Part shown: in pieces, positions 18,121 through 26,777 of the stretch | Numbering within the stretch: the stretch's first letter is position 1 | Layout: the number at the start of each line of letters is the position of its first letter | NCBI GenBank assembly: GCA_025353165.1 | Contig: JANXRE010000171.1 | Location: forward strand, 46,683-110,682 | Direction of reading: 5' to 3' | DNA: 64,000 nucleotides | Origin: Acidobacteriota bacterium | GTDB taxonomy: Bacteria; Acidobacteriota; Terriglobia; Bryobacterales; Bryobacteraceae | The notes under the pieces: model-generated | Seen by the model: only the letters and a program-made list of their open reading frames with translations | Databases searched by the model: none | Told to the model about the DNA's origin: nothing | Position numbers and translations under genes: made by a program

Positions 18121-19841
18121 GGTCTTTCCTTGAGTATACGGACGTTCGAAATCTCGCGCGGGATGTAGATCTTGTCGCCCGCGGAGATCGCCTCCGCGGG
18201 AGCGTGCGCTCCCGGGGTGCCGAGAATCGAATCGATCACCCCTCCGACAAACTCGCCGACCGCCGAATGAAGATGTTGATTATAAGGATGGTTGTAAAGC
18301 GCCGCTCCCGAGCTGACGCCGAACTTGGCCGCGATGCTCGCCAGTGTATCGCCCGCCACCGCGACATACACAGTAAATCCGTCACTGCATTGCTCGGATA
18401 TGGCCTGGTTGCAGCCGGCCTGCTTGAACCAGACTAGGCCCCCACTCCCCAAACCCGCTATGCCGCTATCCTCCCAGGTCTTCAGATCGGAAACCGGCCC
18501 GGAGCCGTACGACGGGTCATAGATGTCGGTTCCATATCGCACCAACGCATGGTCGCCGAAGATGAATTGCGGGTTGGTTTTCCCTTGTCCGGGAATTCCA
18601 TTCCCTTTCGTGCATTCCACATTGCCCTCGTACGGGAATGGAACGCTAAGGCTACCAGCGCCGGCGAAAACGCAATTCTCCACAAGCAGGTACGCGGCTT
18701 CGCTCGAATCCGGGACCACGCCTAAAACCTTGCTGGAAGTCACTCCATGCACTTTATGAGTGTCGACCAGAAGCTTCGCCCATGCCCCGCAACGCCCGGT
18801 TCCATCCCCGCGGCTCAACAGAGCCTGGGTGGTGTAAACCCCTTGGCTGGGCGTGTCCGCGGCCATTTTGTAATAGGTTAGCTGCACGCCGTCCCGTTTG
18901 CGTTTGATCCCGTTGCCATCCCCTAACGCGGCCTGGAACGGAGCAATGACGGCTTTCACGAAGTCCGGCTCCTTGGCTATGCCTCCGGCGCTACGGCAGG
19001 AAAGATCGATGAGCGTCCAATAGTTCGGCGTACCGGAGGGATTGCCTAGCGTCACGTACAGGACGTTCAACGTCGATCCCGCGGCATGCCAATCGCTGCC
19101 GTCCGGTTTAGCGCGCCATTGTATGTTCTTCGTCTCGAACAACGCTATCTCATCCGGCAGCACATCGTCGCTGGTAAGCCCGGTTGCCGAGACCTCGGCC
19201 GCGCCGGGAGCCACATCCACCGATCCAGCCCATTTTAGGTTCTTCCCGAAACTGCCAGTCCCTTCGATGGCGACCTGCTCCTTGCGGCAGGGCTCGGTCA
19301 CCACCTTGAACTTTGCGTCCATCCCGATTTTCTGATTGCGCGCGTAGGCCACCGGGCGCTGATCGGTATCGGCCCGTCCCGCCCTCCATTCGGGAGCGGT
19401 GAAATTGCCGGTCGTGTCGTTCTCCACGGGGTTGTTGCCTTTGAAGGTCAGCTCCTTGATTTCGAGCACGCAGTGAGTGTGAAAAACCGTCAGGGTCGCC
19501 TTCGCCGTTTGTCCCGCAACCGCCGTTGCCGAGGCTGAAGCAGGTTTGAGGCAAGCGTCATTGTGAGTAATGCTGTACGACCCCGGAGGAATGCCCATGA
19601 ACTCAGCCCGCCCCTTCGCGGACGAAGGTTTCGACAGCTTCGCCGGCCCCTGGATCTGGACAGTGACTCCAGCCTGCTTCTTCTTGGTTTCCCCATCGAT
19701 CACGATGACCAAAAGGTTCGCGGGGAGCTTTTTGCACGGCTGCGCGCTCTCGCTATCGCCGCCGGCGCCGGCATTTTGGTCGGCATCCCGGGATGCTGCC
19801 TCGAGACTCTCTTCGTCTGTGGGCACGGCTTGCGGGTTCAT
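18117..19841 (-). CDS. Transglutaminase-like protein with C-terminal LysM domain (putative secreted effector)
   Basis: 574 residues without a Sec signal. Residues about 40-120 look like a carboxypeptidase-regulatory/Ig-type domain (ANLLVIVIDGETKKKQAGVT). Residues about 340-450 carry a transglutaminase-type triad: Cys351 in GRCGAWAKL, His431 in FGDHALVRY and Asp442 in DIYDPSYG, in the usual Cys-His-Asp order. Residues about 488-565 form a LysM domain (YVAVAGDTLASIAAKFGVSS) for peptidoglycan binding. It overlaps both neighbours by ATGA. Absence of a signal, a LysM domain and the upstream small protein suggest delivery by a contractile or type VI-like apparatus (inference). Transglutaminase folds include proteases, amidases and cross-linkers; the reaction is not determined. 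Confidence 0.72.
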   Translation of the reverse strand: MNPQAVPTDEESLEAASRDADQNAGAGGDSESAQPCKKLPANLLVIVIDGETKKKQAGVTVQIQGPAKLSKPSSAKGRAEFMGIPPGSYSITHNDACLKPASASATAVAGQTAKATLTVFHTHCVLEIKELTFKGNNPVENDTTGNFTAPEWRAGRADTDQRPVAYARNQKIGMDAKFKVVTEPCRKEQVAIEGTGSFGKNLKWAGSVDVAPGAAEVSATGLTSDDVLPDEIALFETKNIQWRAKPDGSDWHAAGSTLNVLYVTLGNPSGTPNYWTLIDLSCRSAGGIAKEPDFVKAVIAPFQAALGDGNGIKRKRDGVQLTYYKMAADTPSQGVYTTQALLSRGDGTGRCGAWAKLLVDTHKVHGVTSSKVLGVVPDSSEAAYLLVENCVFAGAGSLSVPFPYEGNVECTKGNGIPGQGKTNPQFIFGDHALVRYGTDIYDPSYGSGPVSDLKTWEDSGIAGLGSGGLVWFKQAGCNQAISEQCSDGFTVYVAVAGDTLASIAAKFGVSSGAALYNHPYNQHLHSAVGEFVGGVIDSILGTPGAHAPAEAISAGDKIYIPREISNVRILKERP

Positions 19842-20197
19842 GCGCGTGCCGCCGCCAGGTATTCGATAGCGGACTGATGCAGGTCGTCAATCTTGAGCGC
19901 CGACTCGATCTCCTGGCTAAGAATCTCGCGAGCCCAGGGCATTCGGGGATCGTCATCGAAGCCCCGGCCCAGAACAATCGTGAAATCGACGTATTTGCAG
20001 ATGTCGACTTTCGAGGTCAGTCCATAGCGCTTGGCCGCCGCGATCCCATGCGTGATGGTGTCCAGAAACTCGTCAGCGCTCATCCCCCCACATTGCCGCG
20101 GGAAGAAATTGCGGATATGAGCCATCATCCAAGTCTCGAATCGCCGCCGCCGCTGCTCGGCTAGAGCTTCCACTTGAGCATTTCTGATTACCAGCAT
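19838..20197 (-). CDS. Small protein of a family found beside type VI / contractile-system effectors
   Basis: 119 residues from the ATG at 20197 (MLVIRNAQVEALAEQRRRRF), the family-like start; an upstream ATG gives an unrelated 37-residue extension. The pattern (M-x-I-R-x-x-Q at the start, then MMAHIRNFFP, AAKRYGLTSKVDICKYVDF, DDDPRMPWAREIL) resembles small proteins I associate with VgrG/LysM effector neighbourhoods. I know this by pattern only. It is the first gene of the three-gene overlapping set and may act as adaptor or chaperone (inference). No T6SS structural gene is in the window. Confidence 0.6.
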   Translation of the reverse strand: MLVIRNAQVEALAEQRRRRFETWMMAHIRNFFPRQCGGMSADEFLDTITHGIAAAKRYGLTSKVDICKYVDFTIVLGRGFDDDPRMPWAREILSQEIESALKIDDLHQSAIEYLAAARA

Positions 20198-20259
20198 CGG
20201 TTGTACCTGGCGTGGGGCGTGCCTACAACTATAAACGGGATCTGTCGCAAATGCCTTGA

Positions 20260-20470
20260 GCGGCTTGGCTTTGCATAATCCGCCGGTGGAGGTCGGCGGC
20301 GCTAGCATTGAAGGTGCCCCCCTCTAACGCTGTCGTGCCGTAAAGTTTCCGAGCGAATCTATCAGCAGACCAGAGGCGGGCAACGACCCGTCTGCGGACG
20401 CCTGCGGAACTCGGGGATCAGGGCGACATTGAGATAGCGTCCCGTTGTCGCAATTCGTAAAGTCATGGAG
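20260..20470 (-). pseudogene. Remnant of a GloVer-repeat (tandem VLxSFT...LIDxxGNxYGTT) protein
   Basis: The minus strand encodes VLHDFTNCDNGT, then SADGSLPASGLLIDSLGNF, then, after one missing base near 20345, YGTTALEGGTF. This matches one unit of the GloVer-type tandem repeat of secreted acidobacterial proteins. No start, signal or further unit is present. It fills most of the gap between the effector module and the response regulator gene. Confidence 0.45.
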
Positions 20471-20575
20471 CACCCAGAAGACCCGCGTCTGGGCCAACAG
20501 AAGCTGCGAGGTGCAGATCGGCAGAAGCGGGTACCGTGGAGCGACTCATGGCTCAACATACCCCCCGCGGCCGCT

Positions 20576-22045
20576 CTACGCGGCTCCGCCGCCGCGCGCC
20601 CGGCGGACATCGATGTTCAGCCTCTTGATCTTCTGGTTCAGCGTCGAGAGCGGAATGCGCAAGGCTTCGGCCGCCTCGGTCTGGCTCCAGTTCGATTGCT
20701 CCAGTTGCTCGATGATTTTCCTGCGTTCGTAATCGGCGACAATCTCGAAGAGCGTGGCGTCAGCGGGCAGCCGTCCTGCCTCGTCCCGCCGAATTCGAAG
20801 TCCGCCGGCTTGCAGCAAGGTATCGGGCAGAACATCGACCGGGACGGTTTCCGACGATGCCAGCACCACCGCGCGCTCCACCGCGTTCTCCAGCTCGCGA
20901 ACGTTGCCGGGCCACGAATGGTCCATCAGGATTTGCATCGCGTCCGGTTCAAAGCGCAGCGTGGATCGCCCCTGCGGGTCCAAAAACTTGTCGTTTTCAC
21001 GGCAGTATTTCACAAAGAAGTGCTCGACCAGCGCCGGGATGTCTTCCTTCCTGTCGCGCAAGGGCGGCAGAACCAGGTTGATGACATTGAGCCGGTAATA
21101 CAGATCCTCGCGGAACTTCCCCTCCTCGACATGCCGCCGCAATTCAACGTGGGTCGCGGCCAGAATGCGGACATCCACTTTGATCGTCTCGCTCGATCCT
21201 ACCGGCATGAACTCGCGGTCCTGGATCACGCGCAGCAGTTTCGCCTGCATATCGAGGCTGATGGTGCCGATCTCGTCGAAAAAGATGGTGCCGCGGTGCG
21301 CCGTTTCGAAGTAGCCCTTGCGCGAGCTGATGGCGCTGGTGAACGCTCCGCGGACGTGGCCGAACAGCGTCGACTCCAGCAGGTCCGCCGGGATCGATCC
21401 GCTGTTCACGGGCACAAACGGCTGATCGGCGCGGGCCGAGTGCGCGTGAATTGCCTTGGCGATGAGTTCCTTGCCGGTGCCGGTTTCGCCATTGATGAGG
21501 ATGGTGGCGCGGCTCGGCGCGACCTGGGACACCAGATCGAGAATGCGGATCATGCGGTCGCTTTTCCCTACAATGCTGGGGAACCCATAGCGCTGCTTGA
21601 GGGCGCGCTTGAGTTCTTTGTTCTCGCTCTCCAGCCGGCGGCGCGCGATCATCCGGTCGATTTCAATCAGCAGCTTCTCGTTGTCCCAAGGCTTCGAGAA
21701 GTAGTCGTTGGCGCCGTGCTTGAGCGCCTGCACCGCGACCTCCACCGACCCGTAGGCGGTGATCATGAAGATGGGCGTTTCCGGATCGCGTGGGCGAATT
21801 TCGTCGAGCACCTCCATGCCGGATTTGTCCGGCATCATCAGATCGAGGAGCACCAGGTCGTAGCTGCCCGTCTCCATTTTCCGCAGCCCTTCCTTGGCGT
21901 TGGCGGCGAGGTCGACCGTGAACCGGTCGTCCAGAGTCAGCAGGACTTCAAGGCTCTCGCGAATATCCGCCTCGTCGTCGATGACCAGGATGCGCGGCCG
22001 GGCGGGATCGGAAACCAGAGTTTCGGGCGGGAATTGATCAGGCAT
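20576..22045 (-). CDS. NtrC-family sigma54-dependent response regulator
   Basis: 489 residues. Receiver domain about 18-135 with the acidic pair Asp23/Asp24, phospho-acceptor Asp68 (LVLLDLMMP) and Lys118 (FSKPW). AAA+ domain about 155-390 with Walker A GETGTGKE at 186-193, and a sigma54-contact loop reading GAFTSA (233-238) instead of the usual GAFTGA. The C-terminal Fis-type helix-turn-helix reads WSQTEAAEALRIPLSTLNQK. It activates sigma54 promoters on phosphorylation. The likely partner is the histidine kinase gene 750 bases upstream on the same strand. No -24/-12 promoter was located in the window. Confidence 0.95.
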   Translation of the reverse strand: MPDQFPPETLVSDPARPRILVIDDEADIRESLEVLLTLDDRFTVDLAANAKEGLRKMETGSYDLVLLDLMMPDKSGMEVLDEIRPRDPETPIFMITAYGSVEVAVQALKHGANDYFSKPWDNEKLLIEIDRMIARRRLESENKELKRALKQRYGFPSIVGKSDRMIRILDLVSQVAPSRATILINGETGTGKELIAKAIHAHSARADQPFVPVNSGSIPADLLESTLFGHVRGAFTSAISSRKGYFETAHRGTIFFDEIGTISLDMQAKLLRVIQDREFMPVGSSETIKVDVRILAATHVELRRHVEEGKFREDLYYRLNVINLVLPPLRDRKEDIPALVEHFFVKYCRENDKFLDPQGRSTLRFEPDAMQILMDHSWPGNVRELENAVERAVVLASSETVPVDVLPDTLLQAGGLRIRRDEAGRLPADATLFEIVADYERRKIIEQLEQSNWSQTEAAEALRIPLSTLNQKIKRLNIDVRRARGGGAA

Positions 22046-22349
22046 GTACGAATGCGTCCCTCACCATTCTAATGTGGGACAGACCGGACCTTAGCTCGTA
22101 GGAAGAAGTAGGAAGAAGAAGATGCCGCCTGGCGAGCGGGACGCCCGCGTGAGAGAATCGTCCGTAAATGGATTTTCGTGTTGAGTATGAACCAGGGTTT
22201 CTGAAGCACGTTCATGGGCCGTGCTTGAGCTTCTCTGCCATCACTGTAAAGCCACGCTGCCCAGGTTTCGTTAGGACGCCTGCGCTGAGCGAGAGACTAA
22301 GCTGAGGAGGAGAGCCGTTTTGAGTGATCGGTATCGCGTATCCTGTGGC

Positions 22350-22660
22350 TGGATGACTGTTTGGTTCCGCGGCCACCGGGCAGATGACCAGGGACAGCGA
22401 CATCGATCTATTAGTGGTCGAGCCAGCGCCACCCAATACTCGCGAGAGGAGCGTGGAGATCCGCGATGCTGTCGGCAACATCGGATATCCCGTGGATGTG
22501 ATCGTAATGCGGACGGAGCGCTTCGAACGGACCAAACAAGTGATTGGGGGAATTGCGTACCCGGCAAACAAGTACGGGCGCGTCATCTATGCGGCCGCTT
22601 GATCCGGATATCGAGTCGCTGCTTGCCGGCAACGCGAGCAGTTCGGTTGTCAACTCACTG
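22350..22660 (+). pseudogene. Decayed MNT nucleotidyltransferase / HEPN pair
   Basis: From 22357 the plus strand reads LFGSAATGQ then MTRDSDIDLLVVEP, the GSx(n)DxD core of MNT nucleotidyltransferases, followed by a plausible C-terminal half ending at 22602. Upstream of LFG there is an in-frame TGA, and the N-terminal helix is missing or scrambled. The usual HEPN start (MRPLDPDIE) overlaps the MNT stop but soon loses similarity. Intact MNT/HEPN pairs are toxin-antitoxin systems; this one looks dead. The rest of 22046-22797 shows only a GAAGAAGTAG-type short repeat near 22100. Confidence 0.6.
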
Positions 22661-22797
22661 GCGATGCTTCTCGGCGGTGTAGCCGGAATATCAAATTTCT
22701 ACACCCAACGGAGTCAGCCAGCTTGCGAGATAGCGGGCCGGGTAAGGTCGGTCGTGCTTGCGAGTCTGAACAAGCTCTGACGGGGACGTGAGAAGCC

Positions 22798-25683
22798 CTA
22801 CTGTGAGACGCGCGCCGCCGCTGGGACTTCTGTCCCGTGCTCTAATTTCGCCGGCTTGCGCACGGCGGGGAACTCCAGGTGGAACCGCGTTCCCTGCCCT
22901 ACCTGGCTGTCCACTTCGATGGTGCCGGCGTGCTCGCGCACGATTCCGTACACCACCGATAGACCGAGGCCGGTGCCCTTCTTCGGCGCTTTCGTAGTGA
23001 AGAACGGATCGAAAATCCGGCCCACGTTTTCCTGCGGGATGCCCGCGCCATTGTCGGCCACATCCATCCGGATCAGCCCGTCGGCGGACCACGTCTTGAC
23101 GGCCAGAACTCCGCCCGCGGACATGGCGTCGCGCGCGTTCAGCAACAGATTCAGAAGCACCTGCTGGATCTTCCCGGCATTCGCTTTCATCGGCGGAAGC
23201 GACTCTTCCAGACTGCTCAAGACCTCGATGCCCGCCTTCTGCAACTGGTGGTCGATCAGGCTGATGGTCTCGCGGATGAGACGATTCAGGTCGGTATCCG
23301 CGAATTCGGTGGACGAAGTTCGCGAGAAGTTCAGCAGCGAGTTCACGATCTCGCTCGCGCGGAACGTCTGCTTGGCGATCTTTTCGAGCAGCTTGGATTT
23401 CTGCTCATCGCCGCTGACCTGTTTGGCCAGCATCTGCGCGTAGGTCGAAATCACGGCGAGCGGCGTGTTCACCTCGTGAGCGACGCCGGCCGCCAGCAGC
23501 CCGATGGAGCTGAGCTTGTCCGCCTGGACGAGCCGGCTCTCGAGCTCAGCCCGGTCGGTAACATCGTCGAGGATGATGAGCCGGCCGATCTGCCGGTAGT
23601 CCTTGGAGACCAGCGGCGCGACGGCGAGATTCAAAATAGTCTCGCGCCGCGGGCCGCCGTCGAGGCGCGGCTTCAGGACGAACTTATAGATATTGTGGAT
23701 GCCCGTCTGCCCGCGCACCTCATCGAATTTCTCGCACAAATCCGGCGGGAACAATTCGGAGAGTAGGCGCCCGACGGCCCGACCGCGAGTGACGCCGGTC
23801 AACCGTTCGATCTGCGTGTTCCAGCTCTCAACCCGGTCCTCCAGATCGGCGGCGAGGATGCCGACGTTGATAGACTCGACGATGTTTTCGCTGAATTCCT
23901 TCAGCCGCTCGTACTCTTCCACCTTGAGCTGCAGCGAGTGATACAGGCGCGCGTTCTCCACCGCGATGCCGACGTAACCCGCCAGGGTCACCAGCAATTC
24001 GACATCCTCGCTGGAGAGAAAATCGCCCTTCACCGTGCGGCTGCAGCCGAGGTACGCGATGGTGCGGCCGCGAACCTCGCAAGGCACGTAGTAGGTCAGG
24101 TCCAGTTCGGAAATCGTGCGACGGACCGAGGCGGGCCAGTCGTGCGACACCACGTCCAGCATCCGCCGGGTGCGCTCGAAGAAGAGATACGGCTCCTTGT
24201 CCGGACGATTCGCCAGGAAGCTCAGGTCCAGCGCGTCGGCGTCCGCCGGAAGATGTCCATGCCGCGCAGAGGCCATGTGAAGCCGGAACGCTTTGCGTTG
24301 TTCATCGTAGATGAAAAACGACACGTGCTGAATCGACAAAGTGCGGATCAGGCGTTCGGCGACGGAGTGCATCATCGGATCCAGATCGGTCTGCGATCCC
24401 AACTCGCGGGCGAACTCAATCAGCGTCCGCCGGTAGTCGTACTGATCCTTATAGAAGAGATAGCGGTCGAGAAGTTCCTGGATCCAACTGCGCACGGGCT
24501 GGAACACGAAGGTGGCGATCACGATCAGCGCGACCACCGCGGAGCCGCTCAAATTCTCCGGACGCGTCAGGCTGAAAATCAAGCCGTAGAATCCGCCGAT
24601 GACGGCCAGCGTCGCGAGCGTGTACGCGTAGCCCTGCTGGAAAATGACGTCGACATCCATCAGCCGGTAGCGCAGGATCGCATAGGCCCATGTCACCGGG
24701 ACCAGGATCAGCGACATCACCGACATCTTCATGAGGCCGTTCGGAACCACGCCCAGCATGTACGGCACGACGTAGACGATGGTGAACGGCAGGACGCCGA
24801 ATACGGCGCCGTTCCGCAGCCATTGAAGCTGGCCGCGAACGATTGGGTCCTCGGCGCGCCGGAACTGGAGGGTCAGGTTCCAGGCTCCCATGAGGTACGC
24901 CGAACAGACGTACGCGAACCACAGCCGGTCCAGGGTCCAGAGCACCTCGATGGGCGCCGCCGACATCCGGACCAGACCCCGGGAGACGCCGACGTACAGC
25001 GCGAAGATGACGAGTGCGGGGAGGTAGAGCGCAAGAACGCTCAGGCGCCACTTCATCCAGCGCCGCGGCTCGGGGAACGTCAGACAAAAGTGCAGAAAGA
25101 TGGTGGAGGCCAGCAGCCCGGCCAGCACGTTGCCGAAATAGACCAACTGGTCAAAGGTGTTCAACTTCCCGGTGAAGTGGAAGCACGAGAGCACGAACGA
25201 CGACAGGCAGAGAGTGTAGAAATGGACCGACTTGGCCGCGCCGCCTCGCCGGAAATAAACGAAGAGTCCGATCGCCAAGTACGCAAAGCCGACAATGTAC
25301 TGATAGAACAGCGCCGAATCCGGCACGTGGTCCCGCGGAATGATCTTCGCCGGAAAGGGGACCTTATTGCGCTCAATCTCGTAGGATGCGGTGGCCCAGG
25401 AACCGAGACGAACCAGAACCTGAGTTACCTCCACGGCCTTCTCGATCTTCTTGCCGTTGATTTCGAGAACCCGGTCTCCCTTTTTGAGGCCGGCCTTGGC
25501 CGCCGGACTGCCTGGCTGGATGTACACGGCCTCGACCGCTCCGTTCTGTTCGAGCCAGGTCGCTCCGTCTTCCGGGAGATGAAAACGGCGCTGTTGCTGG
25601 AAGTTAATAACGGACGCAATCACAGCCGCGACGGTGAGAATCACCAGCAGCGCGCTAACGAATTGCTCCTTCAGTTCCTTCAC
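22798..25683 (-). CDS. Membrane sensor histidine kinase with PDZ, GAF and PAS domains
   Basis: 961 residues. An N-terminal helix (7-26) precedes a PDZ domain (about 45-115; QPGSPAAKAGLKKGDRVLEI). Seven or eight membrane helices follow (about 125-345), then GAF (about 405-560), PAS (about 590-700; GILAADLEDRVESWN), HisKA with His736 in GVAHEVNTPLAV, and HATPase with the N box NLLLNARDAM, G1 DNGAGIP and G2 KGTGLGLSVV. All catalytic boxes are intact. It probably phosphorylates the NtrC-type regulator downstream. The extracytoplasmic PDZ before the membrane region suggests sensing of envelope proteins or peptides (inference). Confidence 0.93.
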   Translation of the reverse strand: MKELKEQFVSALLVILTVAAVIASVINFQQQRRFHLPEDGATWLEQNGAVEAVYIQPGSPAAKAGLKKGDRVLEINGKKIEKAVEVTQVLVRLGSWATASYEIERNKVPFPAKIIPRDHVPDSALFYQYIVGFAYLAIGLFVYFRRGGAAKSVHFYTLCLSSFVLSCFHFTGKLNTFDQLVYFGNVLAGLLASTIFLHFCLTFPEPRRWMKWRLSVLALYLPALVIFALYVGVSRGLVRMSAAPIEVLWTLDRLWFAYVCSAYLMGAWNLTLQFRRAEDPIVRGQLQWLRNGAVFGVLPFTIVYVVPYMLGVVPNGLMKMSVMSLILVPVTWAYAILRYRLMDVDVIFQQGYAYTLATLAVIGGFYGLIFSLTRPENLSGSAVVALIVIATFVFQPVRSWIQELLDRYLFYKDQYDYRRTLIEFARELGSQTDLDPMMHSVAERLIRTLSIQHVSFFIYDEQRKAFRLHMASARHGHLPADADALDLSFLANRPDKEPYLFFERTRRMLDVVSHDWPASVRRTISELDLTYYVPCEVRGRTIAYLGCSRTVKGDFLSSEDVELLVTLAGYVGIAVENARLYHSLQLKVEEYERLKEFSENIVESINVGILAADLEDRVESWNTQIERLTGVTRGRAVGRLLSELFPPDLCEKFDEVRGQTGIHNIYKFVLKPRLDGGPRRETILNLAVAPLVSKDYRQIGRLIILDDVTDRAELESRLVQADKLSSIGLLAAGVAHEVNTPLAVISTYAQMLAKQVSGDEQKSKLLEKIAKQTFRASEIVNSLLNFSRTSSTEFADTDLNRLIRETISLIDHQLQKAGIEVLSSLEESLPPMKANAGKIQQVLLNLLLNARDAMSAGGVLAVKTWSADGLIRMDVADNGAGIPQENVGRIFDPFFTTKAPKKGTGLGLSVVYGIVREHAGTIEVDSQVGQGTRFHLEFPAVRKPAKLEHGTEVPAAARVSQ

Positions 25684-25856
25684 AGGTACACACCAACCCG
25701 CTCGTGGCGGAGCACGTCACAGGCCAACCCTTCGGCGTACGTTCTATCTTGAGAATACTCGATTTTTGTTAGATTTACGAGGTGTTTCGCGAGGGCCCGA
25801 TTCTGTTTTTGGGATTGCACACTTCCAGTAAGTGTAGCCGCCCGTTACACCCGGAT

Positions 25857-26384
25857 CTATTTCGGGGTGCCCTTCACCCGCTTGCAGGCCGTTTCGGCGC
25901 CGGTCGGATCGATTGCGGCACTCCCTTCCTGAATGTCGGCGATCTTCCCCTCTGGGTCGATGATGAAAGTCACCCGATTTGCCAAGCCCGCCGGAAGGAG
26001 GACGCCGTAGGTTTGAGAAACCTTCCGATCGTGGTCGCTCAGGAGCGGGTACGCGGCGTCGAGTTCTTTCGCCCAGTGGCCCAGGGTCGCTATGAAATCC
26101 GTGCTGACGGCCAGCACCTGCACATCCATATCCTTGAACTTTTGGATACCAGACTGGTATCCGGTGATTTCCTTTGTTCAGCCACCCGTGAACGCGGCCG
26201 GGAAGAAGGCGAGGACGACGACCTTGCCCTTATAGTCCGAGAGCTTGTATTCCTTGTTCTCCGCGGCGGACGCGCCTCGAAGGGTGAAGTCGGGCGCGGC
26301 GTCTCCCGGCTTGAGGTGGGTCTTGCCGGGCGTGTCGGCGGCGAGAAGGCCCGCAAATATCGCGGCCAGTGTGATTAGTTTCAT
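25857..26384 (-). CDS. Peroxiredoxin with UGA (selenocysteine) at the peroxidatic position
   Basis: 175 residues if the in-frame TGA at 26178-26180 is read as selenocysteine (residue 69). The ATG at 26384 follows GGAG and begins a signal-like [17 protein letters not shown]. Before the TGA the frame gives [12 protein letters not shown] and [14 protein letters not shown]; after it [16 protein letters not shown] and [18 protein letters not shown]. Together they make one complete thioredoxin-fold AhpC/TSA (BCP/PrxQ-like) protein. The TGA replaces exactly the catalytic Cys of the TGGCTKE motif. A Cys near residue 167 could be the resolving residue. A perfect hairpin follows the TGA. The alternative is a nonsense mutation, but its position and the hairpin favour selenocysteine. 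Role: peroxide reduction, probably in the periplasm. Confidence 0.8.
26144..26162 (-). promoter_or_regulatory. Candidate bacterial SECIS hairpin for the peroxiredoxin UGA
   Basis: On the minus strand GGATACC and GGTATCC form a perfect 7-bp stem around the loop AGTCT; the pairing can extend to 9 bp. The loop begins 22 bases after the TGA codon, within the spacing known for bacterial SECIS elements. It carries GU like the E. coli fdhF apical loop bound by SelB. Confidence 0.65.
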
Positions 26385-26777
26385 AACGCAATCTCCGGAG
26401 GATACTTGGCTGGAGGTTAGCACGGCGACGGAGGCTCGGGCAACACCAGGCGAAAATACTATGACGCGGACATTTTCCGTTCCGGCCAACCGGAAGACCT
26501 GGCCGTGGCAGCGCGAAGGCGGAGCCCGACGACGGTGTTAGCCGCGTGCGGGATTTTGGGAATCGAATCGAGGAGCAAGACCAGGTTACGATTCACGCAC
26601 TGCTCAGGCAAACTGAGGGCACTGAGGAGGAATCCACGTTGGATATACTGCTACACTCGAACCGGAAGCGTCTCTGTCCACCCGCTAGTTCATCTTCGGA
26701 CCCAACACTTGCGCCGGTAGTGTATCTCCGGCACACGCCCGACAATTCCCCAAAGTTGAGTGAGGTGAGGTATCTCC
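26385..26777. other. Intergenic region without a supported gene
   Basis: 393 bases between the divergent peroxiredoxin and rsgA genes. A 79-codon plus-strand reading frame is present, but it shows no motif, no plausible ribosome site and no signal. The region must hold both promoters; none is clear enough to place. Confidence 0.5.

Noticed and set aside
20465..25752. Long plus-strand reading frames (535 and 604 codons) opposite the two-component genes
   Set aside because: Arg/His/Pro-rich shadow translations with no domains; the minus-strand frames encode full NtrC and histidine kinase proteins.
26178..26180. TGA as a simple stop that ends a 68-residue protein
   Set aside because: Both flanking halves form one intact peroxiredoxin, the TGA is exactly at the catalytic Cys, and a SECIS-like hairpin follows. 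Still the main alternative to test.
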